From positions 1-33,439 of the forward strand of contig JAIXSR010000059.1 of the NCBI GenBank assembly GCA_027484605.1: 33,439 nt of DNA. The letters are read 5' to 3'. Below, piece by piece: positions 1 to 6,145 of the stretch. The DNA comes from Hyphomicrobiales bacterium. GTDB taxonomy: Bacteria > Pseudomonadota > Alphaproteobacteria > Rhizobiales > Beijerinckiaceae. The notes below the pieces were generated by a model. That model was not told the origin of the DNA. It made no database searches and was given only the letters and a program-made list of their open reading frames with translations. The translations under genes and the position numbers were made by a program. Position 1 is the stretch's first letter. Each line of letters opens with the position of its first letter.

Positions 1-25
1 AGCGCATGGAGGACGGTGGTGCCCA

Positions 26-544
26 TCAGCGCGCCTCCTGCTGGAGATGGCGCCAGCATTTGCCGAGGCGGATGTTGCTGATAAGCGTCTGGCTTACGCC
101 AAACCGCTTTGCGACCGCGTGTTGGCTTTCGGTAGAGCGCAAAATCTCGACAACCTGCTCAGGATGCAGTTTCGCATTCCCGTTCTCAGCTCCTCGCTGA
201 ACCGCATCAGGGTAGAGGCGCTTTGAGTTGCGATCCCCGCGTGCCGCTCGGCCTCGGCCCACCATGTCGGCGGAATTGTCAGCAGGGGAACCCCAGTACA
301 GGTGTTCAGGATTGCAGCATTTCGGATTGTCGCACCGATGACAAGCGAACAATTTTCCAGCCGGCTGAACGCTGCCCGACAGAATAAGCGCAATCCGGTG
401 CGCGCCGTGATTGTTGCCATTCGCGTAAAAGGCCCCATAGCCGGCGCTTCCGAAGGCGCCTCTCCACTGCCAACATGACTCTTTGGGGCCAATGTCCACT
501 TTTTCCCAAAAGTCTTCCACTCGCTTCTCGCAAAGTTGAACCAT
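26..544 (-). CDS. HNH endonuclease with C-terminal helix-turn-helix
   Basis: A 172-residue protein of the phage/homing type HNH family. The N-terminal half carries the typical W-x-W-x-G (about 25-29), GYG (35-37) and AHR (48-50) landmarks. The zinc/HNH core is at about 66-90, with H69, C71, C76, C77, N78, H81 and N90. Residues 125-166 look like a helix-turn-helix that would give site recognition (AVAKRFGVSQTLISNIRLGK). Its ATG overlaps the stop of the upstream DnaA-like gene by one base (TAATG), so translation is probably coupled. Its stop overlaps another ATG at 24-26 that reads off the window edge. Family knowledge says such enzymes nick or cut double-stranded DNA. It could be a selfish free-standing endonuclease or serve packaging or replication, and the sequence does not decide which. 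Confidence 0.88.
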   Translation of the reverse strand: MVQLCEKRVEDFWEKVDIGPKESCWQWRGAFGSAGYGAFYANGNNHGAHRIALILSGSVQPAGKLFACHRCDNPKCCNPEHLYWGSPADNSADMVGRGRAARGDRNSKRLYPDAVQRGAENGNAKLHPEQVVEILRSTESQHAVAKRFGVSQTLISNIRLGKCWRHLQQEAR

Positions 545-876
545 TAAAGTGCCGCCTTGCTACGATGATGCTTCCTGATGCCCGCAAGCACGGTGGTGTG
601 GTCGCGGCCGAACAGCTTGCCGATCCGGGGCAGGCTGTCCCCGAACCGCGCCCTTATCTCGGCCATCGCCTCCTGCCGTGCCGCCGAGACGAGGGGCGTC
701 CGGTCGCGGCCCATGATGGCGCGCACCGGGATGCCGCGGCGGTTCGCGACGGCGCCGATGACGGACAGGCGATACTGGCGCGGCGTGGGGGCGAGCTCGG
801 CGGGCAGATAGTCCCTCATGCGCACCTGCCCGTCCGGCGAGACGAGGTTGAGCGGCGCCTCTGTCACGACACGCAC
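544..876 (-). CDS. Stand-alone DnaA domain-IV-like DNA-binding protein
   Basis: A 110-residue protein whose residues 38-103 match the C-terminal (domain IV) DNA-binding module of the replication initiator DnaA. It has the helix with ARQEAM (66-71), the SLPRIGKLFG segment (81-90) and the signature GRDHTTV (90-96), which reads the DnaA box in DnaA itself. The AAA+ ATPase and the other DnaA domains are absent, so it cannot unwind an origin alone. The start is GTG, inside the end of the upstream SANT-like gene (13-nt overlap). It may bind phage or host DnaA boxes to steer replication or compete with host DnaA, or act as a transcription or packaging factor. The domain call is firm; the role is inference. 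Confidence 0.85.
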   Translation of the reverse strand: MRVVTEAPLNLVSPDGQVRMRDYLPAELAPTPRQYRLSVIGAVANRRGIPVRAIMGRDRTPLVSAARQEAMAEIRARFGDSLPRIGKLFGRDHTTVLAGIRKHHRSKAAL

Positions 877-1442
877 CCGCCGTGCTGCGACGGCACATAG
901 GCGAGCGGCTTCACCAGGGGCGCGCGCTCCACGATGCGCAGCTTGCCGGCGCGAACCAGGGCGAGCTTCTCCTCGAACGAAAGCGGCGGCAGTTCAGGCT
1001 GGCGTGCGAATCCGCCGGCCTTCACCAGCGCGCGCGCGAACGCCCTGCACGCCTTCTCGTCCGCCGCATTGTTCGGCACGCGCTCCGCCTCGGAACCGTT
1101 CGGCCGCCCGCGCCGAAGCTGCATCGCGCGCATATAGGCATCGGCGAGCCCGTTGCGGACGCACGCCTCGCGCACATTGTCGGGCAGCAGCCCCATCGCC
1201 TCGGCGATTTCGGCGCGCCCCTTGCCTTGGGTGAGCAAGGCGCGAACCGTCGCGATCTGCTCCGTGGTCCAGTCGCCGCAGTCGGTGCGCTCGACCCTCA
1301 GCTTCAGGCCGAGGTCGCGCATCCGGGTCAGAACGGAGTTGCCGGTGCGGTTCAGCTTGGTGGCCATCCGGGCAACGGGGGTGTCGGCCGCGACGAGCTC
1401 ACGCAGCAGCGCCTCTTCGGCTTCGGACCAGCGCCGCGCCAT
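864..1442 (-). CDS. SANT/Myb or GcrA-like helix-turn-helix protein
   Basis: A 192-residue, basic, probable DNA-binding protein. Residues 1-46 form a SANT/Myb-like unit starting with RRWSEAEEALLREL and ending in a recognition-helix-like NRTGNSVLTRMRDLGL. This resembles the N-terminal part of the alphaproteobacterial cell-cycle regulator GcrA. A second HTH-like unit follows at about 57-97 (DWTTEQIATVRALL ... GRAEIAEAMGLL). The C-terminal third is charged and unassigned. The same first unit recurs in the early protein at 8115-8483. The ATG overlaps the stop of the upstream gene. It could regulate phage or host promoters. Because it lies upstream of the HNH and terminase genes if the genome is circular, it is also a speculative candidate for a small terminase. 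The function is unproven. Confidence 0.7.
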   Translation of the reverse strand: MARRWSEAEEALLRELVAADTPVARMATKLNRTGNSVLTRMRDLGLKLRVERTDCGDWTTEQIATVRALLTQGKGRAEIAEAMGLLPDNVREACVRNGLADAYMRAMQLRRGRPNGSEAERVPNNAADEKACRAFARALVKAGGFARQPELPPLSFEEKLALVRAGKLRIVERAPLVKPLAYVPSQHGGCVS

Positions 1443-1915
1443 CAGCTGGACACCGAGCCGAGGGCGGTCCCGGCGAGGCGGTTGCGAAGCTCGTCCATCA
1501 CGGCGCCCGCTTCGGTGATCTCGTCCGCCATGCCGGCGAGCTCGTCGGCGCTGATCTTGCCGTCGCGCACCGCGTCGAGCACGCGGTGCAGCGCGGCGGA
1601 CAGTGTAACCCCCTTTGCCATGTCGCAGGTGGCAGTCCGACCCGCCCGGGTGAGGCGATAGCCGGTCAGCGCCAGCACCGGGTTCAGATCCTCACCCCAG
1701 CGCCGCACGGCGCGCAGGAAGGTCACCAGCCCCATGTCGCTGTCGGCCAGGCGATAGTCGCGCACCCGGTCCGGGCTCTTGTGCAGCGCGTCCCCGATCG
1801 CACCATCGGTCAACTGGTCCCGCCGCTTGATCTCGGTCAGCACATCGGCCAGCGCCTGAAGCGCGGATGTCGCGGAAAAGTCCGGCGCAAGGCCGTGGAA
1901 CTGCCGATCAGGCAT
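1442..1915 (-). CDS. Hypothetical protein, possible phage regulator
   Basis: A 157-residue, mostly helical soluble protein with no membrane segment. Residues about 18-60 (LQALADVLTEIKRRDQLTDG ... SPDRVRDYRLAD) have the helix pattern of a degenerate HTH. The C-terminal half (about 100-150) has heptad-like helices. I do not recognise the family with confidence. It sits in the Cro-initiated leftward operon between a small unknown protein and the SANT/GcrA-like protein, with 8-nt and 1-nt overlaps at its two ends. That fits a regulatory cassette. Confidence 0.6.
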   Translation of the reverse strand: MPDRQFHGLAPDFSATSALQALADVLTEIKRRDQLTDGAIGDALHKSPDRVRDYRLADSDMGLVTFLRAVRRWGEDLNPVLALTGYRLTRAGRTATCDMAKGVTLSAALHRVLDAVRDGKISADELAGMADEITEAGAVMDELRNRLAGTALGSVSS

Positions 1916-2114
1916 GAGCTACTCCAATGGCATGGTGGGCGATTTCAGGCTGGCGCAGGGGCTGAAAAGCGGGCGGGACCGAAGCCCAGCCCAGTTCGTC
2001 CTCTGCCTTCGCCATGAAGGGGGGTGGAAAGGTGGCGCGCACGGGCACGCCGGCTGCCTCGAGGATGTGGTTCACCCTCAGCGCCGCGAAGCCCCAGTGC
2101 AGCGGATATGGCAT
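1908..2114 (-). CDS. Small hypothetical protein
   Basis: A 68-residue protein whose ATG overlaps the stop of the Cro-like gene as ATGA, the usual coupling seen in this operon. That overlap fixes the start, because in-frame upstream codons only extend it antisense into the neighbour. It begins with MPYPLHWGFAALRVNHILEA and is rich in Pro, Ala and His. No known domain is visible. It is probably an accessory regulator of the immunity region. Confidence 0.5.
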   Translation of the reverse strand: MPYPLHWGFAALRVNHILEAAGVPVRATFPPPFMAKAEDELGWASVPPAFQPLRQPEIAHHAIGVAHA

Positions 2115-2329
2115 CAGGCGGCCTCGGCGGGGGAGCTGGAAATGCGCTCGAGCGCGGCAGCGGCCTCGACCTTGCCCTCGCGCTTGGCGAGATCGGCAAG
2201 CGTCGAAATGCGCCAGGACGGGATGCGCCCCTTTCGCTTCCACGAGTCGACCGTCGTGAGCGGGATGCCGGTCAGGCGCTCGATCGCTGCCGGACCGCCG
2301 AGGGCTTGAATGATGTCGGCTGTGTTCAT
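2114..2329 (-). CDS. cro: Cro-like repressor (YdaS/carph-isopro-type HTH)
   Basis: A 71-residue single-domain HTH protein. Residues 2-50 (TADIIQALGGPAAIERLTGI, then PLTTVDSWKRKGRIPSWR) match the compact Cro/YdaS-like fold in which the recognition helix carries TTVDSWK. It is the first gene of the leftward operon and is divergent from the repressor gene. It would bind the operators around 2338-2351 and 2955-2968 to favour lytic growth. No Shine-Dalgarno sequence precedes the ATG. A TTGCGA-N17-TAGCAA promoter places the expected transcription start at or next to the A of the start codon, so its mRNA may be leaderless. The fold is confident; the Cro role is inferred from size and position. Confidence 0.8.
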   Translation of the reverse strand: MNTADIIQALGGPAAIERLTGIPLTTVDSWKRKGRIPSWRISTLADLAKREGKVEAAAALERISSSPAEAA

Positions 2330-2335
2330 GCCCGA

Positions 2336-2364
2336 TTGCTACGATAATCGGATGAAACTCGCAA
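2336..2364 (-). promoter_or_regulatory. Leftward (cro) promoter
   Basis: Read on the minus strand there is a -35 TTGCGA (2364-2359), a 17-bp spacer and a -10 TAGCAA (2341-2336). The spacer and -10 resemble those of the rightward promoter at 2942-2970 (12 of 17 spacer positions identical, and TAGC in the -10). The predicted start is 6-7 nt downstream, at the cro ATG. The promoter is inferred from consensus and from this internal similarity. Confidence 0.5.
2338..2351 (-). promoter_or_regulatory. Shared operator-like box, copy 1
   Basis: On the minus strand this reads CCGATTATCGTAGC. It matches CCGACAATCGTAGC at 2955-2968 (plus strand) at 12 of 14 bases. In both places it covers the 3' end of the promoter spacer and the first four bases of the -10 element, in the same register. 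It lies in the short gap between the divergent cro start (2329) and the earliest in-frame ATG of the repressor (2352). This fits a site bound by the repressor and/or Cro. Confidence 0.5.
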
Positions 2365-2423
2365 GACCCTCTAGTGCGACTTTCGCAGCGGACGTATTAA
2401 CGGGTTCGTGCCATAGCTTGCCG

Positions 2424-2801
2424 GTGCTGACGCATGACGAAATCGTGGCCGAGCTGATCCGCCGTCGGGATGCCGGCGAGTTGCGGCCGCGCGACTTGCA
2501 GCAGCTTCTGGGGCTGCCGAGCCCGCGCGTGGCCGAGATTTTGGACCGGCGCCGGAAGCTGCAATATGACGAGGCCCGCGCGATCGTGCTGCACTACGGC
2601 CTCAATGGCGCGTCGGACTGGCGCCTTGTGCTGCCTCGGGTTCTCCAGGTCGCGGGGATGAGTGCGGACGACGCGGACTTGGCGGTGAGCATCGCGTCAA
2701 CCATTGTCGCGCAGTTGCGAGACGATGAAGCAGCCGCCGCCGATCCTTCTCTTGCGGCTCGCCTTCTAGCGCCCGCACTATGGACGCAATCTCGACACTG
2801 A
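2424..2801 (+). CDS. CI-like lysogeny repressor (HTH)
   Basis: A roughly 125-residue protein with an HTH at its N-terminus (LTHDEIVAELIRRRDAGELR, then PRDLQQLLGLPSPRVAEILD, then RRRKLQYDEARAI). It has no LexA-type peptidase domain, so any induction would not use self-cleavage. I prefer the GTG at 2424 because the fold begins right after it. The in-frame stretch from the ATG at 2352 has low third-position GC unlike the neighbours and would overlap the cro promoter. Neither start has a ribosome binding site, so 2352 remains possible. The last 20 codons also have atypical codon use. It is divergent from cro and upstream of the rightward promoter, as expected for the switch repressor. Confidence 0.7.
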   Translation: MLTHDEIVAELIRRRDAGELRPRDLQQLLGLPSPRVAEILDRRRKLQYDEARAIVLHYGLNGASDWRLVLPRVLQVAGMSADDADLAVSIASTIVAQLRDDEAAAADPSLAARLLAPALWTQSRH

Positions 2802-2842
2802 GCGCCGCCGCCATAATCTCCCCAACCTCATCATCCATACCC

Positions 2843-2863
2843 TGCCACCTCTCACTTGTGGCA
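2843..2863. repeat. Inverted repeat downstream of repressor
   Basis: TGCCAC and GTGGCA arms flank a 9-base spacer. It lies 40 bp after the repressor stop. There is no T-run, so it is either a weak transcript-end hairpin or an operator-like dyad. Nothing else in the spacing points to either. Confidence 0.35.
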
Positions 2864-2898
2864 TGATGGCTGCATTCTTCGTGCCCCTCAAGCGGTCA

Positions 2899-2924
2899 TG
2901 TCCCCGTAGTGCCAAACGGGGACA
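2899..2924. repeat. Perfect 8-bp inverted repeat upstream of early promoter
   Basis: TGTCCCCG and CGGGGACA arms surround a 10-base spacer, ending 17 bp before the -35 of the rightward promoter. The 18-bp arm-to-arm centre spacing is close to two helical turns, which fits a dimeric regulator. It could also form an RNA hairpin, but no U-tract follows. The rest of the 2802-3029 gap holds only the dyad at 2843, the promoter and the box at 2955. Confidence 0.45.
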
Positions 2925-2941
2925 CAGGTGCGAAAATCGTA

Positions 2942-2970
2942 TTGACAGTATAGTCCGACAATCGTAGCGT
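2942..2970 (+). promoter_or_regulatory. Rightward early promoter
   Basis: A perfect -35 TTGACA (2942-2947), a 17-bp spacer and a -10-like TAGCGT (2965-2970), upstream of the operon that starts at 3030. The spacer end and -10 contain the second copy of the shared box (2955-2968), so repressor binding would block polymerase. An extra ATCGTA at 2936-2941 repeats the core of that box. Confidence 0.6.
2955..2968 (+). promoter_or_regulatory. Shared operator-like box, copy 2
   Basis: CCGACAATCGTAGC differs from the minus-strand copy at 2338-2351 at only two bases. It overlaps the -10 of the rightward promoter in the same register as copy 1 overlaps the cro -10. Confidence 0.5.
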
Positions 2971-3029
2971 CACCCCATCAGCTGCTGATCGCCTCCGGGC
3001 CGAAGACGCAGCGCGATGGGAGAGACGAG

Positions 3030-3356
3030 ATGCTTCAGCTTCCTGCCTTCAAGTCGACCGGGCTCGAGAATGTCGACGCCAACCTTGCCGCCGATGACCG
3101 CAGGTTCGCCGACTGGATCGAGCTTGTCGGCGGCCTCGATGCTGCCGAGCAGATGGCGGCGGACGGCCTCGCCAATGCCGAGACCCGGCTTGCCGCGTGC
3201 TACCCCTACAGCCCCGACATGGTGTTCGCCGTGCCGCACCTTGGTTGCGACCACGAGGCGGGCGTGTGGCGGCGTGACCGGCAGAACTGGCGCGACACCA
3301 TCGAGAATCTGGCCCGCTTCCGTGCCGTCAATCCCCGCGCGCAGGAGGCCGCGTGA
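3030..3356 (+). CDS. Hypothetical early protein
   Basis: A 108-residue soluble protein, the first gene of the rightward operon. A good ribosome binding site (GGGAGAGACGAG) precedes the ATG. It is acidic in the first half (SPDMVFAVPHLGCDHEAGVW near residue 70) and has a helical C-terminus (DRQNWRDTIENLARFRA). No family is recognised. The next start overlaps its stop, and the stop is preceded by AGGAGG that serves the following gene. Confidence 0.65.
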   Translation: MLQLPAFKSTGLENVDANLAADDRRFADWIELVGGLDAAEQMAADGLANAETRLAACYPYSPDMVFAVPHLGCDHEAGVWRRDRQNWRDTIENLARFRAVNPRAQEAA

Positions 3357-3646
3357 TGGGCGAGGTTCACAGCTACCTGTCGGCCATCATGCAGATGCAT
3401 GGTGCACCGGCGCCGCTCCCCCGCCATCGTTCTTCCAGCCTGGTCGTGCATGTGCATCGGGCGGTCGAGGCGGCCGAGCTCAACCCCGGCCCGATCCAGT
3501 GGCAGCATGCGGACGGGTGCCACAGCTTCACGGTCGACACCGAGTTCGGCCCGCACGAGGTCACCGTGTCGCCGCCCGGCGAACGCGCCCGGTTGCTGGC
3601 CGAGCTAGAGGCGCTTCGGAACCGCCTGCGGGAGACGGTGGCATGA
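3356..3646 (+). CDS. Hypothetical early protein
   Basis: A 96-residue protein. The start is the ATG of a TGATG overlap, 7 nt after AGGAGG; a GTG one codon earlier (3353) is possible. The middle part (ADGCHSFTVDTEFGPHEVTV) looks like beta strands. The last 22 residues (RARLLAELEALRNRLRETVA) form a probable helix or short coiled coil. No family is recognised. Confidence 0.6.
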   Translation: MGEVHSYLSAIMQMHGAPAPLPRHRSSSLVVHVHRAVEAAELNPGPIQWQHADGCHSFTVDTEFGPHEVTVSPPGERARLLAELEALRNRLRETVA

Positions 3647-3855
3647 CCCGCCCGTCATGGCTTCACTGGGCCGAGGACCCGGATGCGCCGATGCCGCCGA
3701 GCCGTCGCACGCGCGCCGCGATGCGCCACGACAACGGCCCCATTCCGCCCGACTACGCGGCAAGGGTCGAGCGCCAGCGCTGGCGGGCTTGCTGGTTCGT
3801 CGCGCTGATCAGCTTCGCCCTGATGGTGGCGCACATGGCAGGGGTGGGGCTGTGA
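3643..3855 (+). CDS. Small single-pass membrane protein
   Basis: A 70-residue protein whose ATG overlaps the previous stop (ATGA). The first 48 residues are polar, with Pro and Arg (EDPDAPMPPSRRTRAAMRHD). Residues about 50-68 (CWFVALISFALMVAHMAGVG) form one membrane helix preceded by RVERQRWR, which suggests a cytoplasmic N-terminus. The function is unknown. Small membrane proteins in early operons can alter superinfection, but nothing here shows that. Confidence 0.6.
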   Translation: MTRPSWLHWAEDPDAPMPPSRRTRAAMRHDNGPIPPDYAARVERQRWRACWFVALISFALMVAHMAGVGL

Positions 3856-4070
3856 CCGCCCCGTTCAAGGTGGTGCCGCTGCGCATCGACCCTGCACCCT
3901 CGCCCGAAACCGTGGCGGATCTGTTCAAGGCGCTCGACGACTTGGAAACGGCGGCGAAGCAGGTTCGCGCCGAGCTCGACAGGTGCAGGCAGCAGCACAT
4001 GGTCCGCACCCGCTGCTGGGGGCTCGACCTGATCGCCTACCGGCGCGAGATCGAAGGGAGGGCGGCATGA
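3852..4070 (+). CDS. Small hypothetical protein
   Basis: A 72-residue protein starting at a GTG that overlaps the previous stop as GTGA. It is strongly helical at about 20-48 (ETVADLFKALDDLETAAKQV, then RAELDRCRQQ) and ends with WGLDLIAYRREIEGR. It lies directly before the YqaJ exonuclease gene, with a 4-nt overlap. It may be an accessory recombination protein; the family is not recognised. Confidence 0.55.
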   Translation: MTAPFKVVPLRIDPAPSPETVADLFKALDDLETAAKQVRAELDRCRQQHMVRTRCWGLDLIAYRREIEGRAA

Positions 4071-4846
4071 GGCTCCCCACCGTCGGCGACATTCTCGACG
4101 AGCTCGACGGCATCGAGGCTGCGCCTTCCCTTGCGGAAGTGGCGGCGCGGGCGAAGTCGTTTCCGTCCCGCCCGGGCGTTCGCTACTTCCCCGAGCTGGT
4201 GCAGGGCAGCGAGGAGTGGTTCGCCGCGCGCCGGGGCCTTCTCACCGCGAGCGAGGTCCGGCTCATCATGACGCCGACGCTCAAGATCGCGTCGAACGAG
4301 AAGACGCGCGCCCATGTGTTCGAGATCGCGGCGCAACGCATCACGGGCCATGTCGAGCCGAGCTACGTCGGCGATGACATGCTTCGCGGCCACGAGGAGG
4401 AGCACTTGGCCCGCGCCCTCTATGCGCAGCACTTCGCGCCGGTGACGGAGTGCGGCTTCATCACGAACGACAGCTTCGGCTTCACGCTCGGCTACAGCCC
4501 GGACGGCCTGGTCGGTGATGACGGGCTGATCGAGTGCAAGAGCCGCCGGCAGAAGTTCCAGGTCGAGACCATCGCGGCCGGGGAAGTGCCGAGTGACTTC
4601 ATCCTGCAGGTGCAAACGGGGCTGCTCGTGACGGGCCGGGATTGGCTCGATTTCGTGTCCTACTCCAACGGCATGCCCATGCCCGCGATCCGCGTCGAAG
4701 CCGACGAGGAAGTCCAGGGCGCCATCCTCGAGGCCGCCGAAGCCTTCGAGGCCAAGGTCGCCGAGACCATCAAAGCCTACCACGCCAGCCTTTCGCGCCT
4801 GCGCTCGGTCCCTACCGAGCGGCGCATTGTCCAGGAGATGTTTTAG
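4067..4846 (+). CDS. YqaJ-family (lambda-exonuclease-like) recombinase nuclease
   Basis: A 259-residue 5'-3' alkaline-exonuclease-type protein. The family entry motif is at 47-63 (GSEEWFAARRGLLTASE). The PD-(D/E)XK active site is visible as E110/E111, D146 (GYSPDGLV) and E156-C-K158 (LIECKSR). Such enzymes resect double-stranded DNA ends to give 3' single strands for an annealing protein. The ATG is preceded by GAAGGGAGGG, and the ATGA overlap fixes the start. The protein encoded just downstream is a likely partner. Confidence 0.9.
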   Translation: MRLPTVGDILDELDGIEAAPSLAEVAARAKSFPSRPGVRYFPELVQGSEEWFAARRGLLTASEVRLIMTPTLKIASNEKTRAHVFEIAAQRITGHVEPSYVGDDMLRGHEEEHLARALYAQHFAPVTECGFITNDSFGFTLGYSPDGLVGDDGLIECKSRRQKFQVETIAAGEVPSDFILQVQTGLLVTGRDWLDFVSYSNGMPMPAIRVEADEEVQGAILEAAEAFEAKVAETIKAYHASLSRLRSVPTERRIVQEMF

Positions 4847-4848
4847 CC

Positions 4849-5520
4849 ATGACCGACATGACCGCAGTGATCGTCCCCAAGAGCGACCAGGTGAATGCCG
4901 ATGATCTGATCTCGGGCCCGCGCACCATTCGCATTGCCGGGGTGAAGGTGAGCCCCGGCTCGGAGCAGCCTGTCAGCATCGCGATCGAGGGGGACAGCAA
5001 GGTTTATCGCCCGTGCAAGTCGATGGCGCGCGTGATGGTGGCGGCGTGGGGTGCGGATTCGTCGGCCTATGTCGGCCGGTCCATGACGCTCTACCGTGAC
5101 CCGAAGGTGAAGTGGGGCGGCATGGAAGTCGGCGGCATTCGCATCGCCGCGATGAGCGACATCGAGGGGCCGATGACGATGGCGCTCACCGAGACGCGGG
5201 CGCAGCGCCGGCCGTTCACGGTGAGGCCCCTCGCTGCCTCTGCGCCTGCCACGGCGCGCAAGGGCCCGTCGCCCGATGAATGGGCCGGCGCGTATCAGGA
5301 GCGGGTCGCGGCCTGTGCCACGCTCGACGAGCTGCTCGCGCTGCAACAGGAGCGCGCAAAGGGCCTTTCCACGCTGGCGGAGAAGCGGCCCGACCTGCAC
5401 CGGGCCTGCATCGAGGCCGGAACGAAGCGCGCCGCGGAACTGCGCGGCCCGGATGACGAGGACGACGCCGAGCCCATCGGCGAGGACCAGGACGACATCT
5501 TTGCCGACGCGGCCGACTAG
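4849..5520 (+). CDS. Possible single-strand DNA-binding/recombination partner
   Basis: A 223-residue protein starting 2 nt after the exonuclease stop, the place normally taken by a RecT/Erf annealase or SSB. Residues about 18-110 are rich in predicted beta strands (GPRTIRIAGVKVSPG; VSIAIEGDSKVYRPC; YVGRSMTLYRDPKVKWGG), suggestive of an OB-like barrel. A helical region with ELLALQQERAKGLSTLAEKR follows. The tail is very acidic (GPDDEDDAEPIGEDQDDIFA), as in SSB C-termini that dock partner enzymes. I do not recognise a named family, so the SSB idea rests on position, strand pattern and tail. Confidence 0.55.
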   Translation: MTDMTAVIVPKSDQVNADDLISGPRTIRIAGVKVSPGSEQPVSIAIEGDSKVYRPCKSMARVMVAAWGADSSAYVGRSMTLYRDPKVKWGGMEVGGIRIAAMSDIEGPMTMALTETRAQRRPFTVRPLAASAPATARKGPSPDEWAGAYQERVAACATLDELLALQQERAKGLSTLAEKRPDLHRACIEAGTKRAAELRGPDDEDDAEPIGEDQDDIFADAAD

Positions 5521-5557
5521 CCGCCGGCTCACAGGCATTCTGCGGAAAGGAAAGACG

Positions 5558-6145
5558 ATGACGATCTACACGGGCAAGGTGCGTGGCGACCTGACGCTGC
5601 GCAAGGGCGACGACGCCAGCAAGGTGACGGAGGTAACCGGCGGGCTCTACATCAGCGCCGAGGGTGCGCAGCTGCCGATGCTCACCAGCGTCGGCGGCGG
5701 GCTCGACATCAGCGCCGAGGGTGCGCAGCTGCCGGTGCTCACCAGCGTCGGCGGCTGGCTCTACATCAGCGCCGGCAAGCGCTTCCACGCGCCCCTCCTA
5801 CGCGAGGTCGCCGGCAAGCCCCTCCCCGATCCCGAAGTCGCCGCCGCGCTGCTGCTGGAAGTCGCCAAGGCCGCCACCGCCAGCCCCGACGCGCTCGACA
5901 TGGGCAGGTGGCACTGCGGCACGTCGCACTGCATCGCGGGCTGGGCCGTGCACCTGGCGGCGGGCGGCTACGAGCTCGAAGCTGAGATGGCGAAGAAGGT
6001 CGGCGAGGACAGGAAGACGCTCGCGGCCGGCAATCTCCTGCTCGGCGCCGAGGCGAGCTCGCTGTTCTTCCTCAGCAACGACGCCGGGCGGTCGGCCCTG
6101 CATCGCGTGCTGGAGGGCAAGCCCGCCCTGGAGCCGGCGCAGTGA
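5558..6145 (+). CDS. Beta-solenoid repeat protein with C-terminal CGTxHCxAGW domain
   Basis: A 195-residue protein with RBS AAAGGAAAG before the ATG. Residues about 29-75 contain 19-residue repeats of the type L-(Y/D)-ISAEGAQLP-(M/V)-LTSVGG, typical of short leucine-rich-like beta-solenoids. After residue 80 comes a helical domain with a compact Cys/His motif (RWHCGTSHCIAGWAVHLA, about 117-134) and a following AGNLLLGAEASSLFF segment. The two Cys and two His could bind a metal. The role is unknown. Its place after recombination genes and before uncharacterised early genes suggests a host-directed function. Confidence 0.6.
   Translation: MTIYTGKVRGDLTLRKGDDASKVTEVTGGLYISAEGAQLPMLTSVGGGLDISAEGAQLPVLTSVGGWLYISAGKRFHAPLLREVAGKPLPDPEVAAALLLEVAKAATASPDALDMGRWHCGTSHCIAGWAVHLAAGGYELEAEMAKKVGEDRKTLAAGNLLLGAEASSLFFLSNDAGRSALHRVLEGKPALEPAQ
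5644..5757 (+). repeat. 57-bp tandem repeat, two copies plus partial third
   Basis: Two near-identical 57-bp units (5644-5700, 5701-5757) followed by a truncated third from 5758. Each encodes 19 residues of the solenoid. Their high DNA identity points to recent duplication or slippage and a locus able to change repeat number. Confidence 0.8.

Noticed and set aside
3016-3855. A 279-codon plus-strand ORF covering three smaller genes
   Set aside because: Its frame is antagonistic to 3030-3356 and 3356-3646, which have ribosome binding sites and coupled overlaps. Only its last 70 codons (from 3643) form a real gene.
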